Shown here one piece after another: positions 9,137 to 16,984 of a stretch of 64,000 nt of DNA. The position numbers were made by a program, and so were the translations under genes. Numbering within the stretch: position 1 is the stretch's first letter; the number at the start of each line of letters is the position of its first letter. The notes beneath the pieces are model-generated. The model saw only the letters and a list, made by a program, of their open reading frames with translations. It had not been told where the DNA came from and searched no databases. Location: contig NZ_JPOJ01000001.1 of assembly GCF_000733855.1 (NCBI RefSeq), positions 1,116,001 to 1,180,000 on the forward strand. The letters are read 5' to 3'. This stretch comes from Methylomicrobium agile. GTDB taxonomy: Bacteria > Pseudomonadota > Gammaproteobacteria > Methylococcales > Methylomonadaceae.

Positions 9137-9294
9137 TAAGGCGGAACCGGCTTTGCCGGGTTCCGCCATTCGGAACGGGCCAGGATGCCGACCGGTTTCC
9201 GTGAGCTTGGGGCGATGAACCAGGCTTTGCTTTATTTTGGTTGGCCTCGGGTTGGCGGAACGCCTATCGGCTTCCGCCCTACACCTACCCGGCT
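9137..9294. repeat. Family B repeat, right part (intron target)
   Basis: Family B unit starting TAAGGCGGAACCGGC, with its perfect hairpin arm adjacent to the intron 5' end, and ending CCTACACCTACCCGGCT. It pairs with the fragment at 8424-8444. Confidence 0.7.
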
Positions 9295-9299
9295 ATTGC

Positions 9300-9451
9300 G
9301 CCATGAACTTGGGACACCAAAAAATTGGATGCAGTCGTTCTGCTTGAGTACTTCACCCCAATATCAGGAATGGAAACGGTCGCTCCACCATTTTTATAAT
9401 CCGTTTCCTATTGTTGAACATTATGAGTTGGTACTTGAACAAAATGCCTAA
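9300..9451 (+). pseudogene. Truncated ORF end abutting the attC-like site
   Basis: An open frame whose first part lies in the family B repeat continues for about 50 codons of non-repeat sequence, ending EHYELVLEQNA. Its stop codon overlaps the first box of the attC-like site, as is usual for integron cassette genes. The first dozen non-repeat codons (PKNWMQSFCLS) recur at 10558-10594, after another family B copy. I do not recognise the protein. Confidence 0.3.
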
Positions 9452-9532
9452 CATGATACTCAACCTCGCTCCCTTCGGTCGCTGGACGCTACGCGATAAA
9501 GCCGCGCAGCACCGGTTAGCTCTACGTTAGCG
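9446..9532 (+). other. attC-like recombination site
   Basis: The 87-bp stretch has the layout of an integron attC. GCCTAAC (fits RYYYAAC) is followed by a 7-bp spacer and TCAACC, then a GC-rich centre, GGTT, an 8-bp spacer and GTTAGCG. The outer and inner boxes pair as imperfect inverted repeats. The GTTAGCG box departs from the GTTRRRY consensus at one or two bases. The preceding frame stops on it and the next gene begins 45 bp later, as in a cassette junction. Confidence 0.45.
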
Positions 9533-9576
9533 CACTATTCCTATGAACAAAGGTTACGTGTATCATTCGAAATATT

Positions 9577-9816
9577 ATGAGCCCAACAGTCTTCCGCGAA
9601 GCAGGCTTCCGGTTTTACTTCTTCTCTCGGGAAGAGCCGAGGATGCATGTCCATGTTCAAGGACAAAACGGCGAAGCCAAATACTGGCTTGAACCTAAAA
9701 TTGAGCTTGCTCAATCCGTGGGTCTCTCCCGGCGTGAAATCAATGAAGCACTACGTCTTGTACAGGAGCATGAACATGACATTCGCAACGCTTGGCACAA
9801 GCATTTCCCCAGTTGA
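9577..9816 (+). CDS. DUF4160 family protein
   Basis: A 79-residue protein matching DUF4160: an N-terminal FRFYFFSREEPRMHVHV segment, then the EAKYWLEP and REINEALRLVQEH blocks typical of the family. Function is unproven; such genes usually sit beside a DUF2442 gene and are often suggested to form a toxin-antitoxin-like or regulatory pair. It overlaps the next gene by 41 bp. The position just after an attC-like site fits a two-gene cassette. Confidence 0.8.
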   Translation: MSPTVFREAGFRFYFFSREEPRMHVHVQGQNGEAKYWLEPKIELAQSVGLSRREINEALRLVQEHEHDIRNAWHKHFPS

Positions 9817-10045
9817 AGTTACCAACATATCTCAATACGGCTTCTGGCTGCTGTTGGGGGATGAAGAGCTTTTCCTACCATTCTCTGAATTTCCTTGGTT
9901 TCGAAATGCTGCTGTTGGAAATATCTTGCATGTCGAACGTCCATCTTCAAATCACCTGTACTGGCCCGAACTGGATATTGACTTAGCCGTTGAGTCAATT
10001 CGCCATCCCGAACAATTTCCACTGATAAGTCAAGTCAATACCTAA
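9776..10045 (+). CDS. DUF2442 family protein
   Basis: An 89-residue protein. The ATG at 9776 is preferred because AGGAG ends seven bases upstream; the ATG at 9770 would be too close to it. The sequence ISQYGFWLLLGDEELFLPFSEFPWF and the following YWPELDIDLAVESI block fit DUF2442. It probably works with the overlapping DUF4160 protein. The last seven codons and the stop are included in a 165-bp tandem duplication that also carries a family A repeat. Confidence 0.8.
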   Translation: MTFATLGTSISPVEVTNISQYGFWLLLGDEELFLPFSEFPWFRNAAVGNILHVERPSSNHLYWPELDIDLAVESIRHPEQFPLISQVNT

Positions 10046-10354
10046 CACAGCCGGGTAGACGGGCAACGGCTTCATCGTTGCCCGACGTCAGGTGGCAATC
10101 TTGCTTCGCTATTGCGGCAATCTGAAGCCGCTACCCAATTGAAACCCTACAATGTCGGGCACAAAAAGCGTGCCCGACCTACTCGGCTGATAAGTCAAGT
10201 CAATACCTAACACAGCCGGGTAGGTCGGGCAACGGCTTCATCGTTGCCCGACGTCAGGTGGCAATCTTGCTTCGCTATTGCGGCAATCTGAAGCCGCTAC
10301 CCAATTGAAACCCTACAATGTCGGGCACAAAAAGCGTGCCCGACCTACTCGGCT
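10024..10354. repeat. Tandem duplication containing two family A copies
   Basis: Two units of about 165 bp (10024-10188 and 10189-10354) are identical except at the first TAGGTC/TAGAC position. Each starts with GATAAGTCAAGTCAATACC, the end of the DUF2442 gene, and continues into a complete family A element (10050-10187 and 10215-10353). The near identity implies a recent duplication. Confidence 0.9.
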
Positions 10355-10381
10355 TTATACCCAGCCAATGCGTAGTTGTAG

Positions 10382-10594
10382 AACCCGTAACCCGCGTAAG
10401 GTGGAACCGGTTTACCGGGTTCCGCCATTCGGAACGTGCCAGGATGCCGACCGGTTTCCGTGAGCTTGGAGCGATGAACCAGGCTTTGTTTTATTTGGCT
10501 GGCCTCGGGTTGGCGGAACGCCTATCGGCTTCCGCCCTACACCTACCCAGAACCCGAGACACCCAAAAGCTGGATGCAGTCGTTCTGCTTGAGT
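10382..10594. repeat. Family B repeat, intact copy, plus shared extension
   Basis: A family B copy (10382-10550) whose left end ACCCGTAACCCGCG is continuous with the hairpin. It represents the empty site of the intron-split copy at 8424/9137. It is followed at 10558-10594 by a 36-bp extension (TGGATGCAGTCGTTCTGC) also present at 9315-9351. Confidence 0.75.
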
Positions 10595-10652
10595 GCATGG
10601 AAACAATTTGATACTGTGCCGCCGTTACTGACTTCATTCAAGGAATTTCATT

Positions 10653-10931
10653 ATGATCGGCACCATTACCGCTTTCCTGATCGCCTACTGGTTTTACAAA
10701 AGCGCCGAAGCGACCGGCAGGAATCCTTTATCTTCGGCCGGACTCGGCTTTCTGGCCTATCTGATTCCCTGCATTGCCTGGACCCTGGCCGTAACGCCGG
10801 GCCTGCGCGATGCGGTCGAACATAACCCCGGCACCCTGTCCGGGCTGTTCGTCAATTACGCTTATATCCTGGTGGGCGCCGGCTGCGCTGCCGGCGTCAA
10901 ATTTTTGCATTTCAGACAGGCGAAACCGTAG
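10653..10931 (+). CDS. Small membrane protein of unknown function
   Basis: A 92-residue protein behind CAAGGAATTT. It has three hydrophobic stretches: residues 1-16, about 30-48 and about 65-85, the last glycine- and alanine-rich. An inner-membrane protein is expected. I do not recognise the family. It marks the return to chromosomal base composition after the repeat strip and stands alone. Confidence 0.65.
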   Translation: MIGTITAFLIAYWFYKSAEATGRNPLSSAGLGFLAYLIPCIAWTLAVTPGLRDAVEHNPGTLSGLFVNYAYILVGAGCAAGVKFLHFRQAKP

Positions 10932-11079
10932 AAGCCAAGCAACGAGGGCAAACAGTTTTAATGGAACGGCCGGGGCAACGGGCACCGGCCGGCATGCAAA
11001 AAATCCCTTAAGGATCTTCTTGTTTTTTCCTGTAAAATGCGGGAGCTAAACCTCGTGCCCGGCTTTATCCTTCCGCTTC

Positions 11080-11655
11080 ATGCTGAAACTGCGTCCGATT
11101 TTCCTTTTATGGCTAGGCCTGATCCCGGCCGCTTCATCGGCGAATGCGGCGGTGACGCCTCCCTCTATCGATCCAGCCGAGCTGGAGCGGCAAATCCATC
11201 GGCAGATCAATCGGGAGCGGCAAAAGCACGGGCTGGCGCCGTTGGGGGACGACGGGGAGCTGGTTGCGATTGCGCGCAATCATAGCCTGGACATGGCGCG
11301 GCATCATTTCTTCAACCATGTGAACCTGCGAGGCGAACTCCCTTCGGACCGGGCCAGGCGCCAGGGCTGGAACAAACGGAAGCGGATAGCGCCGACCACC
11401 GTGGCCACCGGCATCGCCGAAAACATTTTTCTGACGCGCCTTTACGAGAAGATCCATACCTTCAAGGAAAATGGCATCACCGTTGGGAAAGAATACGAGT
11501 GGACGGACGCGGACCGGCTGGTTCGAACGGTCGTCCAAGGCTGGATGGGCAGTCCGCACCACCGGAAAGTGATGCTGTCATCGCAATACGACCGTCAGGG
11601 AATCGGCGTCGTGATCTCGGGATACGATGTCTACGTGACCGAGAATTTGTTTTAA
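11080..11655 (+). CDS. Secreted CAP-domain (SCP/PR-1-like) protein
   Basis: A 191-residue protein with a signal peptide (cleavage likely after SSANA near residue 24). A CAP domain follows: INRERQKHGLAPL, LVAIARNHSLDMARHHFFNHVN (CAP signature, with the histidines that form the cavity), and a late WMGSPHHRKVMLSSQYDRQGIGV block. Bacterial CAP proteins are exported and of mostly unknown function; proposed roles include cell-wall or protein interaction. An insertion between the two halves carries ENIFLTRLYEKIHTF. It stands alone, convergent with selO. Confidence 0.85.
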   Translation: MLKLRPIFLLWLGLIPAASSANAAVTPPSIDPAELERQIHRQINRERQKHGLAPLGDDGELVAIARNHSLDMARHHFFNHVNLRGELPSDRARRQGWNKRKRIAPTTVATGIAENIFLTRLYEKIHTFKENGITVGKEYEWTDADRLVRTVVQGWMGSPHHRKVMLSSQYDRQGIGVVISGYDVYVTENLF

Positions 11656-11793
11656 ATTCGGTCGCGGATCACAACGCGCGGGATAGGGCTATTGCGTCGG
11701 AAAATCCGCAGGTTATGCGCGTCCCGGCAACCGCTCCATGCGTTGCTCTTACTTCTGCATACATATAGTCGTAACCCGCCCTGCCATGCTTGC

Positions 11794-13407
11794 TTACGAA
11801 CTGCACGACAGCATCGAACAGCCCGGCCGGCTGCGCGCCCAGTCCGGGCGTTTCGCGGCGTAATGCTCCTTCCCGGGCTGCTCGTCGTAGGGCCTGCGGC
11901 ATAAGTCGAGCAGTTCGTCGACCGTCGAAAAATCGCCCTGTTCCGCCCTGTCGATCGCCAGCTGCGAGAGATAATTGCGCAGCACGTATTTCGGGTTGAC
12001 TGCATACATGCGCCGGCGCCGCTCCACGTCGGGCAGCCCGCCCTGCCGGAGCCGCTCATGATACCGGCCTAACCAGGCGTCCCGCCTTTCCAGGTAATCC
12101 GCGGACAATTGCTCAGGCCGATAATAACAGTCCTCCAACAGTACGGCGATCCGGGTTTTCCAATCGGGACGATCGCCGCCCGTATCCAGTGAGGCGAGCC
12201 GCCGGAAAAACAGCGTCATGTCCGTTTCGGCCTTCTGCAGCAGCACCAGAAGTTCGATAATCAGGTCCTCGTCGGTTGCAGGGCGATCATCCGCAATACC
12301 GAGCTTGCCCGCCATCATCCGCTGCCATTCCCGGTCGAAAGTTTCGGCATAGGCGCTCATACCCGCCTGCAGCGGTTCGGCCTCGCCGAACACAGGGAAT
12401 AACGCATTGGCCAGTTGGCCGAGGTTCCAGTAAGCGATTTGCGGCTGCTGGCCGAAACGGTAGCGGCGCTGTTCGGCGTCGGTCGTGTTCGGCGTCCAGT
12501 GCGGGTCGTAATTGTCCAGCCAGCCGTAGGGACCGTAGTCGATCGTCAGCCCCAGGATCGACATATTGTCGGTATTCATCACCCCGTGCACGAAACCGAC
12601 TCGCTGCCAGTGCACGATCATTTCCGCGGTCTTCCGGCAGATTTCCTGAAACCAGTCGGCATACACGGCCGGCGACGGTTCGCCGAGGTGCGGAAAATCG
12701 ACCCGGATCGTATAGTCGACGAAACGGCGCAAGAGTTCGGTCTCGCCGCGCGCGGCCAGAATCTGAAAATTGCCGAAGCGGATGAACGACGGCGACACCC
12801 GGCAGACGATCGCGCCCGGCTCGGAACGCGGATTGCCGTCATAGAACATGTCGCGGATCACCCGTTCGCCGGTCAGCAGCACGCTCAAGGCGCGGGTGGT
12901 CGGCACGCCGAGATGGTGCATCGCCTCGCTGCACAGAAATTCGCGAATCGACGAGCGGAGCACGGCCAGCCCGTCCGCATTGCGCGAATAAGGCGTCGGG
13001 CCTGCGCCCTTCAGCTGCAAGACCCAGCGTTCGCCGTGGCGGTTGACCACTTCGCCCAGATTGATCGCGCGCCCGTCGCCGAGCTGGCCGGCCCAGAAGC
13101 CGAACTGGTGGCCGCCGTAGCACATCGCGAAAGGCTCCATGCCCCGCGCCAGCCGGTTGCCCGCGAATACCTGAGTGAAATCCTCGGAAGCGCAGAGTTC
13201 CCGAGACAAGTCCAGCAGATCGGCCACTTCTCGGGAATAGGCGACCCATTGCGGCGCCGCCACTTTGGCCGGGTTGACCCGGGAATAACAGGCATCGGCG
13301 ACTTGGCGGCGAAAATTGGCCGTTTCGGGATCGCCGGGCAGTTCGCGGATGAAGCGGTTGTCGAAAACCAGGTCGTCGAGGCTGGCAAGCTGAGGAGATA
13401 AATTCAT
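11794..13407 (-). CDS. selO: Protein adenylyltransferase SelO
   Basis: A 537-residue SelO/YdiU pseudokinase-fold protein. Visible landmarks are the glycine-rich CYGGHQFGFWAGQLGDGRA block, RHGERWVLQLKGAGPTPYSR, the SIREFLCSEAMHHLGVPTTRAL helix and MNTDNMSILGLTIDYGPYG (catalytic and metal-binding region). The C-terminus is PYDEQP followed by a terminal SCSS, where some homologues use selenocysteine; here it is an ordinary cysteine codon. SelO transfers AMP to Ser/Thr/Tyr of target proteins and is linked to redox stress. The stretch just before the final SCSS is a few residues longer than usual. Confidence 0.93.
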   Translation of the reverse strand: MNLSPQLASLDDLVFDNRFIRELPGDPETANFRRQVADACYSRVNPAKVAAPQWVAYSREVADLLDLSRELCASEDFTQVFAGNRLARGMEPFAMCYGGHQFGFWAGQLGDGRAINLGEVVNRHGERWVLQLKGAGPTPYSRNADGLAVLRSSIREFLCSEAMHHLGVPTTRALSVLLTGERVIRDMFYDGNPRSEPGAIVCRVSPSFIRFGNFQILAARGETELLRRFVDYTIRVDFPHLGEPSPAVYADWFQEICRKTAEMIVHWQRVGFVHGVMNTDNMSILGLTIDYGPYGWLDNYDPHWTPNTTDAEQRRYRFGQQPQIAYWNLGQLANALFPVFGEAEPLQAGMSAYAETFDREWQRMMAGKLGIADDRPATDEDLIIELLVLLQKAETDMTLFFRRLASLDTGGDRPDWKTRIAVLLEDCYYRPEQLSADYLERRDAWLGRYHERLRQGGLPDVERRRRMYAVNPKYVLRNYLSQLAIDRAEQGDFSTVDELLDLCRRPYDEQPGKEHYAAKRPDWARSRPGCSMLSCSS

Positions 13408-13809
13408 GGGAAGTAAGACAACCCTTACGATTTGATGTTCTTTAATTCTGACTTTTTTAGTCGGAATATGTCAAGTTTTCGCCGAATGCACGGACGATCC
13501 ATTCATTCGCCCGCTCTTGAAGAACGTCGGCCGGCAAAGTCCCCAAGCCAAATCCCCAATGCCGTCATGATAAACCGGAATCAGGCCGCCTGAAGGAGTG
13601 GCAAAGCCGGCTTTGTCAATCGGCTTGATTATTTGCAAAGCCAGCCCTGCACGCCTCGGGGAGTAAACTTGACGGCATCGGCCGGCTCCGGGGAAAACCT
13701 GCGCAAACGCATCCGTATCGCGGCCTTTCGATCCCATCAACGACCCGCTCTCCAGGCATCCCTGATATATGGGAATGCCGGTTTAATTCCGGTTTAATCA
13801 TGAAGCGGT
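13408..13809. other. Intergenic region without a supported gene
   Basis: About 400 bp between divergent selO and the L,D-transpeptidase gene. Two reverse-strand frames of 61 and 89 codons overlap here but have no recognisable domain, no clear ribosome binding site and poor composition. A weak inverted repeat (TTCTGACT / AGTCGGAA) lies at about 13450. Promoters for both flanking genes must lie here. Confidence 0.4.
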
Positions 13810-15249
13810 ATGCTCAAGCCTGTACTCAAGAAGATGAATGACTTGCCATTAGAGATCGAAACCGACATGACCCCACCGTCCCCTTCCCCATGCCGGCGCG
13901 TTGCGCCTATCCTGCTTGCCGTTTTCGGCAGCCTGTTGAGCGGCTGTCAAACGATGTCTTCCTGGTTTCCCGGCGAGCCCCCCGTCGCCAGCGTTCCGGA
14001 AGCCGGCCGCCAGAAAATCGGCACGATCGCCAGCCATCGGTTCGACCTGGAGCCCGGCCAGGAAATGGTCGGCACCCTGGCTGCGATCGACGCTCACCCA
14101 AGCGACACCCTATCCGATATCGCCCGCCATTACGGCCTGGGTTTCAACGACATCACGATAGCGAACCAGGGGATCAAACCCTGGACACCCCAGCCCGGCA
14201 GCCGGGTGATCCTGCCGCTGCAATTCATTGTGCCCGATGCGCCGCGCAAGGACATCGTGCTGAATCTGGCGAATATGCGTTTGTTCTATTTTTCGAAGAA
14301 AGAACCGAACACGCTCTATACCTATCCGGTCGGCATCGGCCGGCAAGGCTGGAGCTCGCCGATCGGCGCGACCAGCATCGTCGAAAAACAGGCCAATCCG
14401 GTATGGCACGTGCCGCCGTCGATCCAACGCGAGCATGCGGAAAAAGGCGATATACTGCCGGCCGCCGTGCGTGCGGGTCCCGACAATCCGCTCGGCTATT
14501 ATGCAATGCGGCTCGGGTTCCCGAGCTACCTGATCCACGGCACCAACAAGCCTTACGGCATCGGCATGCAGATCAGTCACGGCTGTATCCAGCTTTATCC
14601 CGAGGACATCGAAACACTGTTCGGCAAAGTCGCGGTCGGGGAAAAGGTCCGCATCGTGCATCAGCCTTATCTGGCCGCCTGGCAACAAGATCAACTGTAT
14701 ATCGAAGCGCACGAACCGCTCGACAAATGGGCCGCCGGCAAAACCCGGCTGAAGAAGCAATTCCTGAATAAACTGAAAAGTCTGGCTGCGGAAAAACAGG
14801 CCGATGTCGACTGGGAGAGGGTCGAGCAGGTGATCCGGCGCTCGGACGGCATCCCGGCGCCGGTGCGGAAGAACAGCCCGGACCTGGCGGTATTGACGCA
14901 ACAGGCCGTGCAACTGGCCCACCCCGAACGCCTGTACGGGCAACCCGAAATCGCCGAACTCAAAGACGGCGACTGGTCGATGCGGGTCGCCACCTTCAGA
15001 ACCGAAACCGAAGCCGAACAGCTGGCCGCCATGCTGAATCACCAGGGGCCGCCGATTCCCGCCCGCAAGGTGAAACTGAACGACCAATACCAGGTAATCG
15101 CCGGCCCATACAAAAACAGGAAGGAAGTCAATAAAGCCGCCAAACGCGTGCTGATGGATTTCGAGCTGAAGGCCAAAGCGATCGAGCCGGGACAACGGCC
15201 CGATTTGGCGGTCGTTTCCAGTATCGGCTCCGACAGCCCGGTCAATTAA
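13810..15249 (+). CDS. L,D-transpeptidase lipoprotein with LysM-like and SPOR domains
   Basis: A 479-residue protein of the ErfK/YbiS/YcfS/YnhG type. A lipobox (LLSGC, Cys46) follows a hydrophobic stretch. A LysM-like segment spans about 85-137 (SDTLSDIARHYGL) and a YkuD catalytic domain about 145-275, with His243 in HGTNKPYG and Cys259 in SHGCIQL. A long linker leads to a SPOR-like C-terminal domain (about 390-465). Such enzymes form 3-3 peptidoglycan crosslinks or attach proteins to peptidoglycan in the periplasm; the SPOR domain would target it to denuded glycan at the septum. The ATG at 13867 is a plausible alternative start that leaves a more usual signal peptide. Confidence 0.88.
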   Translation: MLKPVLKKMNDLPLEIETDMTPPSPSPCRRVAPILLAVFGSLLSGCQTMSSWFPGEPPVASVPEAGRQKIGTIASHRFDLEPGQEMVGTLAAIDAHPSDTLSDIARHYGLGFNDITIANQGIKPWTPQPGSRVILPLQFIVPDAPRKDIVLNLANMRLFYFSKKEPNTLYTYPVGIGRQGWSSPIGATSIVEKQANPVWHVPPSIQREHAEKGDILPAAVRAGPDNPLGYYAMRLGFPSYLIHGTNKPYGIGMQISHGCIQLYPEDIETLFGKVAVGEKVRIVHQPYLAAWQQDQLYIEAHEPLDKWAAGKTRLKKQFLNKLKSLAAEKQADVDWERVEQVIRRSDGIPAPVRKNSPDLAVLTQQAVQLAHPERLYGQPEIAELKDGDWSMRVATFRTETEAEQLAAMLNHQGPPIPARKVKLNDQYQVIAGPYKNRKEVNKAAKRVLMDFELKAKAIEPGQRPDLAVVSSIGSDSPVN

Positions 15250-15361
15250 GAGATAACGCGAACCGGGGCAGAGGCTCAGGAAGACCAATCGGCAGTTGCC
15301 CCGTCCACCCTCAGCCTCCTTGCCCCTTTAGTGGCGGAAGTACACTCATGGAGCGGCCGCT

Positions 15362-15418
15362 GTAGGGTACGCTGTGCGTACCATTGGAAGTTGAAAAGGT
15401 ACGCGCAGCGTACCCTAC
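15362..15418. repeat. Family D paired inverted repeat, copy 1
   Basis: Two 21-bp arms beginning GTAGGGTACGCTG and ending CAGCGTACCCTAC-type face each other across 15 bp, next to the rluB 3' end. The family recurs at 22679, 30941 and 45844, with a single arm at 23092. The arms could form a long RNA hairpin. Confidence 0.8.
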
Positions 15419-15451
15419 TTCAGACCCCACTATGTAAAACTGACAGAAAGA

Positions 15452-16411
15452 TTATTTTTTGCCGGCCCTGGCGTTTTTGGAAGCCTCTTTCGGCTGAGCC
15501 GGAAAACTGTCTCTCGGCAGCCCGGCGAATTCAAACAAGGTATCCAGCTCTTTGTCCGACAGCTCGTAAAACGAATGCGCCTTCAACCGCTCGGGCAGCA
15601 CGACCGGCCCGTAGCGAACCCGGATCAGCCGGCTCACGACCACCTGCTGCGACTCCCACAAGCGGCGGACCAGACGGTTGCGGCCTTCGGTGACCGTCAC
15701 ATAGTACCATTTGTTCGCGCCCTCGCCGGCGTAAAAACGAACCTCGTCGAACTTGGCCAAACCGTCTTCGAGCTCGACGCCCTGTTTCAATTTCTCCATC
15801 GTCGCCTCGGACACTTCGCCCAAAATGCGCACCGCGTATTCGCGTTCGATCTGGGTTTTCGGATGCATCAGCCGGTTGGCCAGTTCGCCGTTGTTGGTGA
15901 CCAGGAGCAGCCCCGAAGTATTGATGTCGAGCCGCCCGACCGCAATCCAGCGCGCGGTCGCCAGTTTCGGCAATTGCGTAAAAATGACCGGCCGGCCTTC
16001 CGGGTCGCGGCGCGTGACGACTTCGCCGGCCGGCTTGTGGTAAAGCAGCACGCGGGTCGGCTGCCGGTCGAACTTCTGCCAGTCGACATAGCGGCCGTTG
16101 ATTTGCAGGTAGTCGCCCGAACGCAGGCGCGTGCCCAATTCCGCGACCGCGCCGTTGACCGTCACCCGGCCTTCCTGCATCCAGCGTTCGATTTCCCGGC
16201 GCGAAGCGACGCCGCCGCGCGCAAGAACTTTTTGAATGCGCTCACCCGCGCCCTCGTCCGGCGCGGCCGCGGCGGTTTTCGGCCGGACCTCAGGCGCCGG
16301 CTTCCGGAACGGCTTCGGCGGCTTCTGCTCCGCTTTCGGAGGCATCCGGTTCGGTTTCGAAGGATGCTTCCCGGTTTTCGGCGGATTCTTCTCGGATTTC
16401 CTGTTTTTCAC
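15452..16411 (-). CDS. rluB: 23S rRNA pseudouridine synthase RluB
   Basis: A 319-residue protein. A basic, proline- and lysine-rich N-terminal tail (1-53) precedes an S4 RNA-binding domain (IQKVLARGGVASRREIE, 59-75). The RsuA/RluB catalytic domain has GRLDINTSGLLL (catalytic Asp162) and the NRLVRRLWES motif. RluB modifies U2605 of 23S rRNA in E. coli. The basic tail is encoded in the 122 bp that overlap the 3' end of scpB in another frame. No start codon exists between the end of scpB and the S4 domain, so the overlap appears genuine. Confidence 0.9.
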   Translation of the reverse strand: MKNRKSEKNPPKTGKHPSKPNRMPPKAEQKPPKPFRKPAPEVRPKTAAAAPDEGAGERIQKVLARGGVASRREIERWMQEGRVTVNGAVAELGTRLRSGDYLQINGRYVDWQKFDRQPTRVLLYHKPAGEVVTRRDPEGRPVIFTQLPKLATARWIAVGRLDINTSGLLLVTNNGELANRLMHPKTQIEREYAVRILGEVSEATMEKLKQGVELEDGLAKFDEVRFYAGEGANKWYYVTVTEGRNRLVRRLWESQQVVVSRLIRVRYGPVVLPERLKAHSFYELSDKELDTLFEFAGLPRDSFPAQPKEASKNARAGKK

Positions 16412-16970
16412 TGGCTTCCTGTTCGGGGGCTGGGATGACTTCCGGCGCCGGATCGAGCTCCTGTATCTGCTCCAGCGTCGGCATTTCGCTTAATGATTTG
16501 ATATTGAAATAATCCAGAAACTGTTGGGTCGTGCCGTACAATCCCGGCCGGCCCGGCACTTCCTTATGGGCGACCACCCGGATCCATTCGCGTTCGAGCA
16601 GCGTCTGGATGATCCCGGAACTGACGCTGACGCCGCGGATGTCCTCGATGTCGCCGCGCGTGACCGGCTGCCGGTAGGCGATGATCGCCAGCGTTTCGAG
16701 CAGGGCGCGCGAATAGCGCGGCGGCTTCTCTTCGAACAGGCGCTGAACCCAGCGCGACAGTTCCTGCCGGACCTGAAAACGGTAGCCGCTGGCGACCTGC
16801 TGCAACTCGATCGGACGGGACCGGTAATCTTCCGCCACCGCGTCGACCGCCGCCTGAATCTCGGCAAGTTCGGGCTGCTCGATCTCGGGGAAGACCTGCT
16901 GGATGTCCTTGCAGGTCATCGGCCGGTTCGCGGCAAACAGAATGGCTTCTACAATCGATTGAATTTCCAT
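16290..16970 (-). CDS. scpB: Segregation and condensation protein B
   Basis: A 226-residue protein with the ScpB tandem winged-helix core (residues 1-165). It begins IQSIVEAILFAANRPM and contains the hallmark LLETLAIIAYRQPVTRGDIE and the GRPGLYGTT segment. ScpB dimers bind ScpA in the SMC condensin complex, which compacts and segregates the chromosome. The C-terminal 60 residues are an extremely acidic tail rich in Glu and Ala, overlapping the rluB start. It lies 14 bp downstream of scpA. Confidence 0.93.
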   Translation of the reverse strand: MEIQSIVEAILFAANRPMTCKDIQQVFPEIEQPELAEIQAAVDAVAEDYRSRPIELQQVASGYRFQVRQELSRWVQRLFEEKPPRYSRALLETLAIIAYRQPVTRGDIEDIRGVSVSSGIIQTLLEREWIRVVAHKEVPGRPGLYGTTQQFLDYFNIKSLSEMPTLEQIQELDPAPEVIPAPEQEASEKQEIREESAENREASFETEPDASESGAEAAEAVPEAGA

Positions 16971-16984
16971 GAGAGTGCGGCGTT

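Noticed and set aside
10024-10354. CRISPR-like direct repeat
   Set aside because: Only two units of 165 bp with no unique spacers and no cas gene; it is a tandem duplication.
13471-13801. Reverse-strand frames of 89 and 61 codons
   Set aside because: They overlap each other in different frames, have no ribosome binding site and resemble no family.
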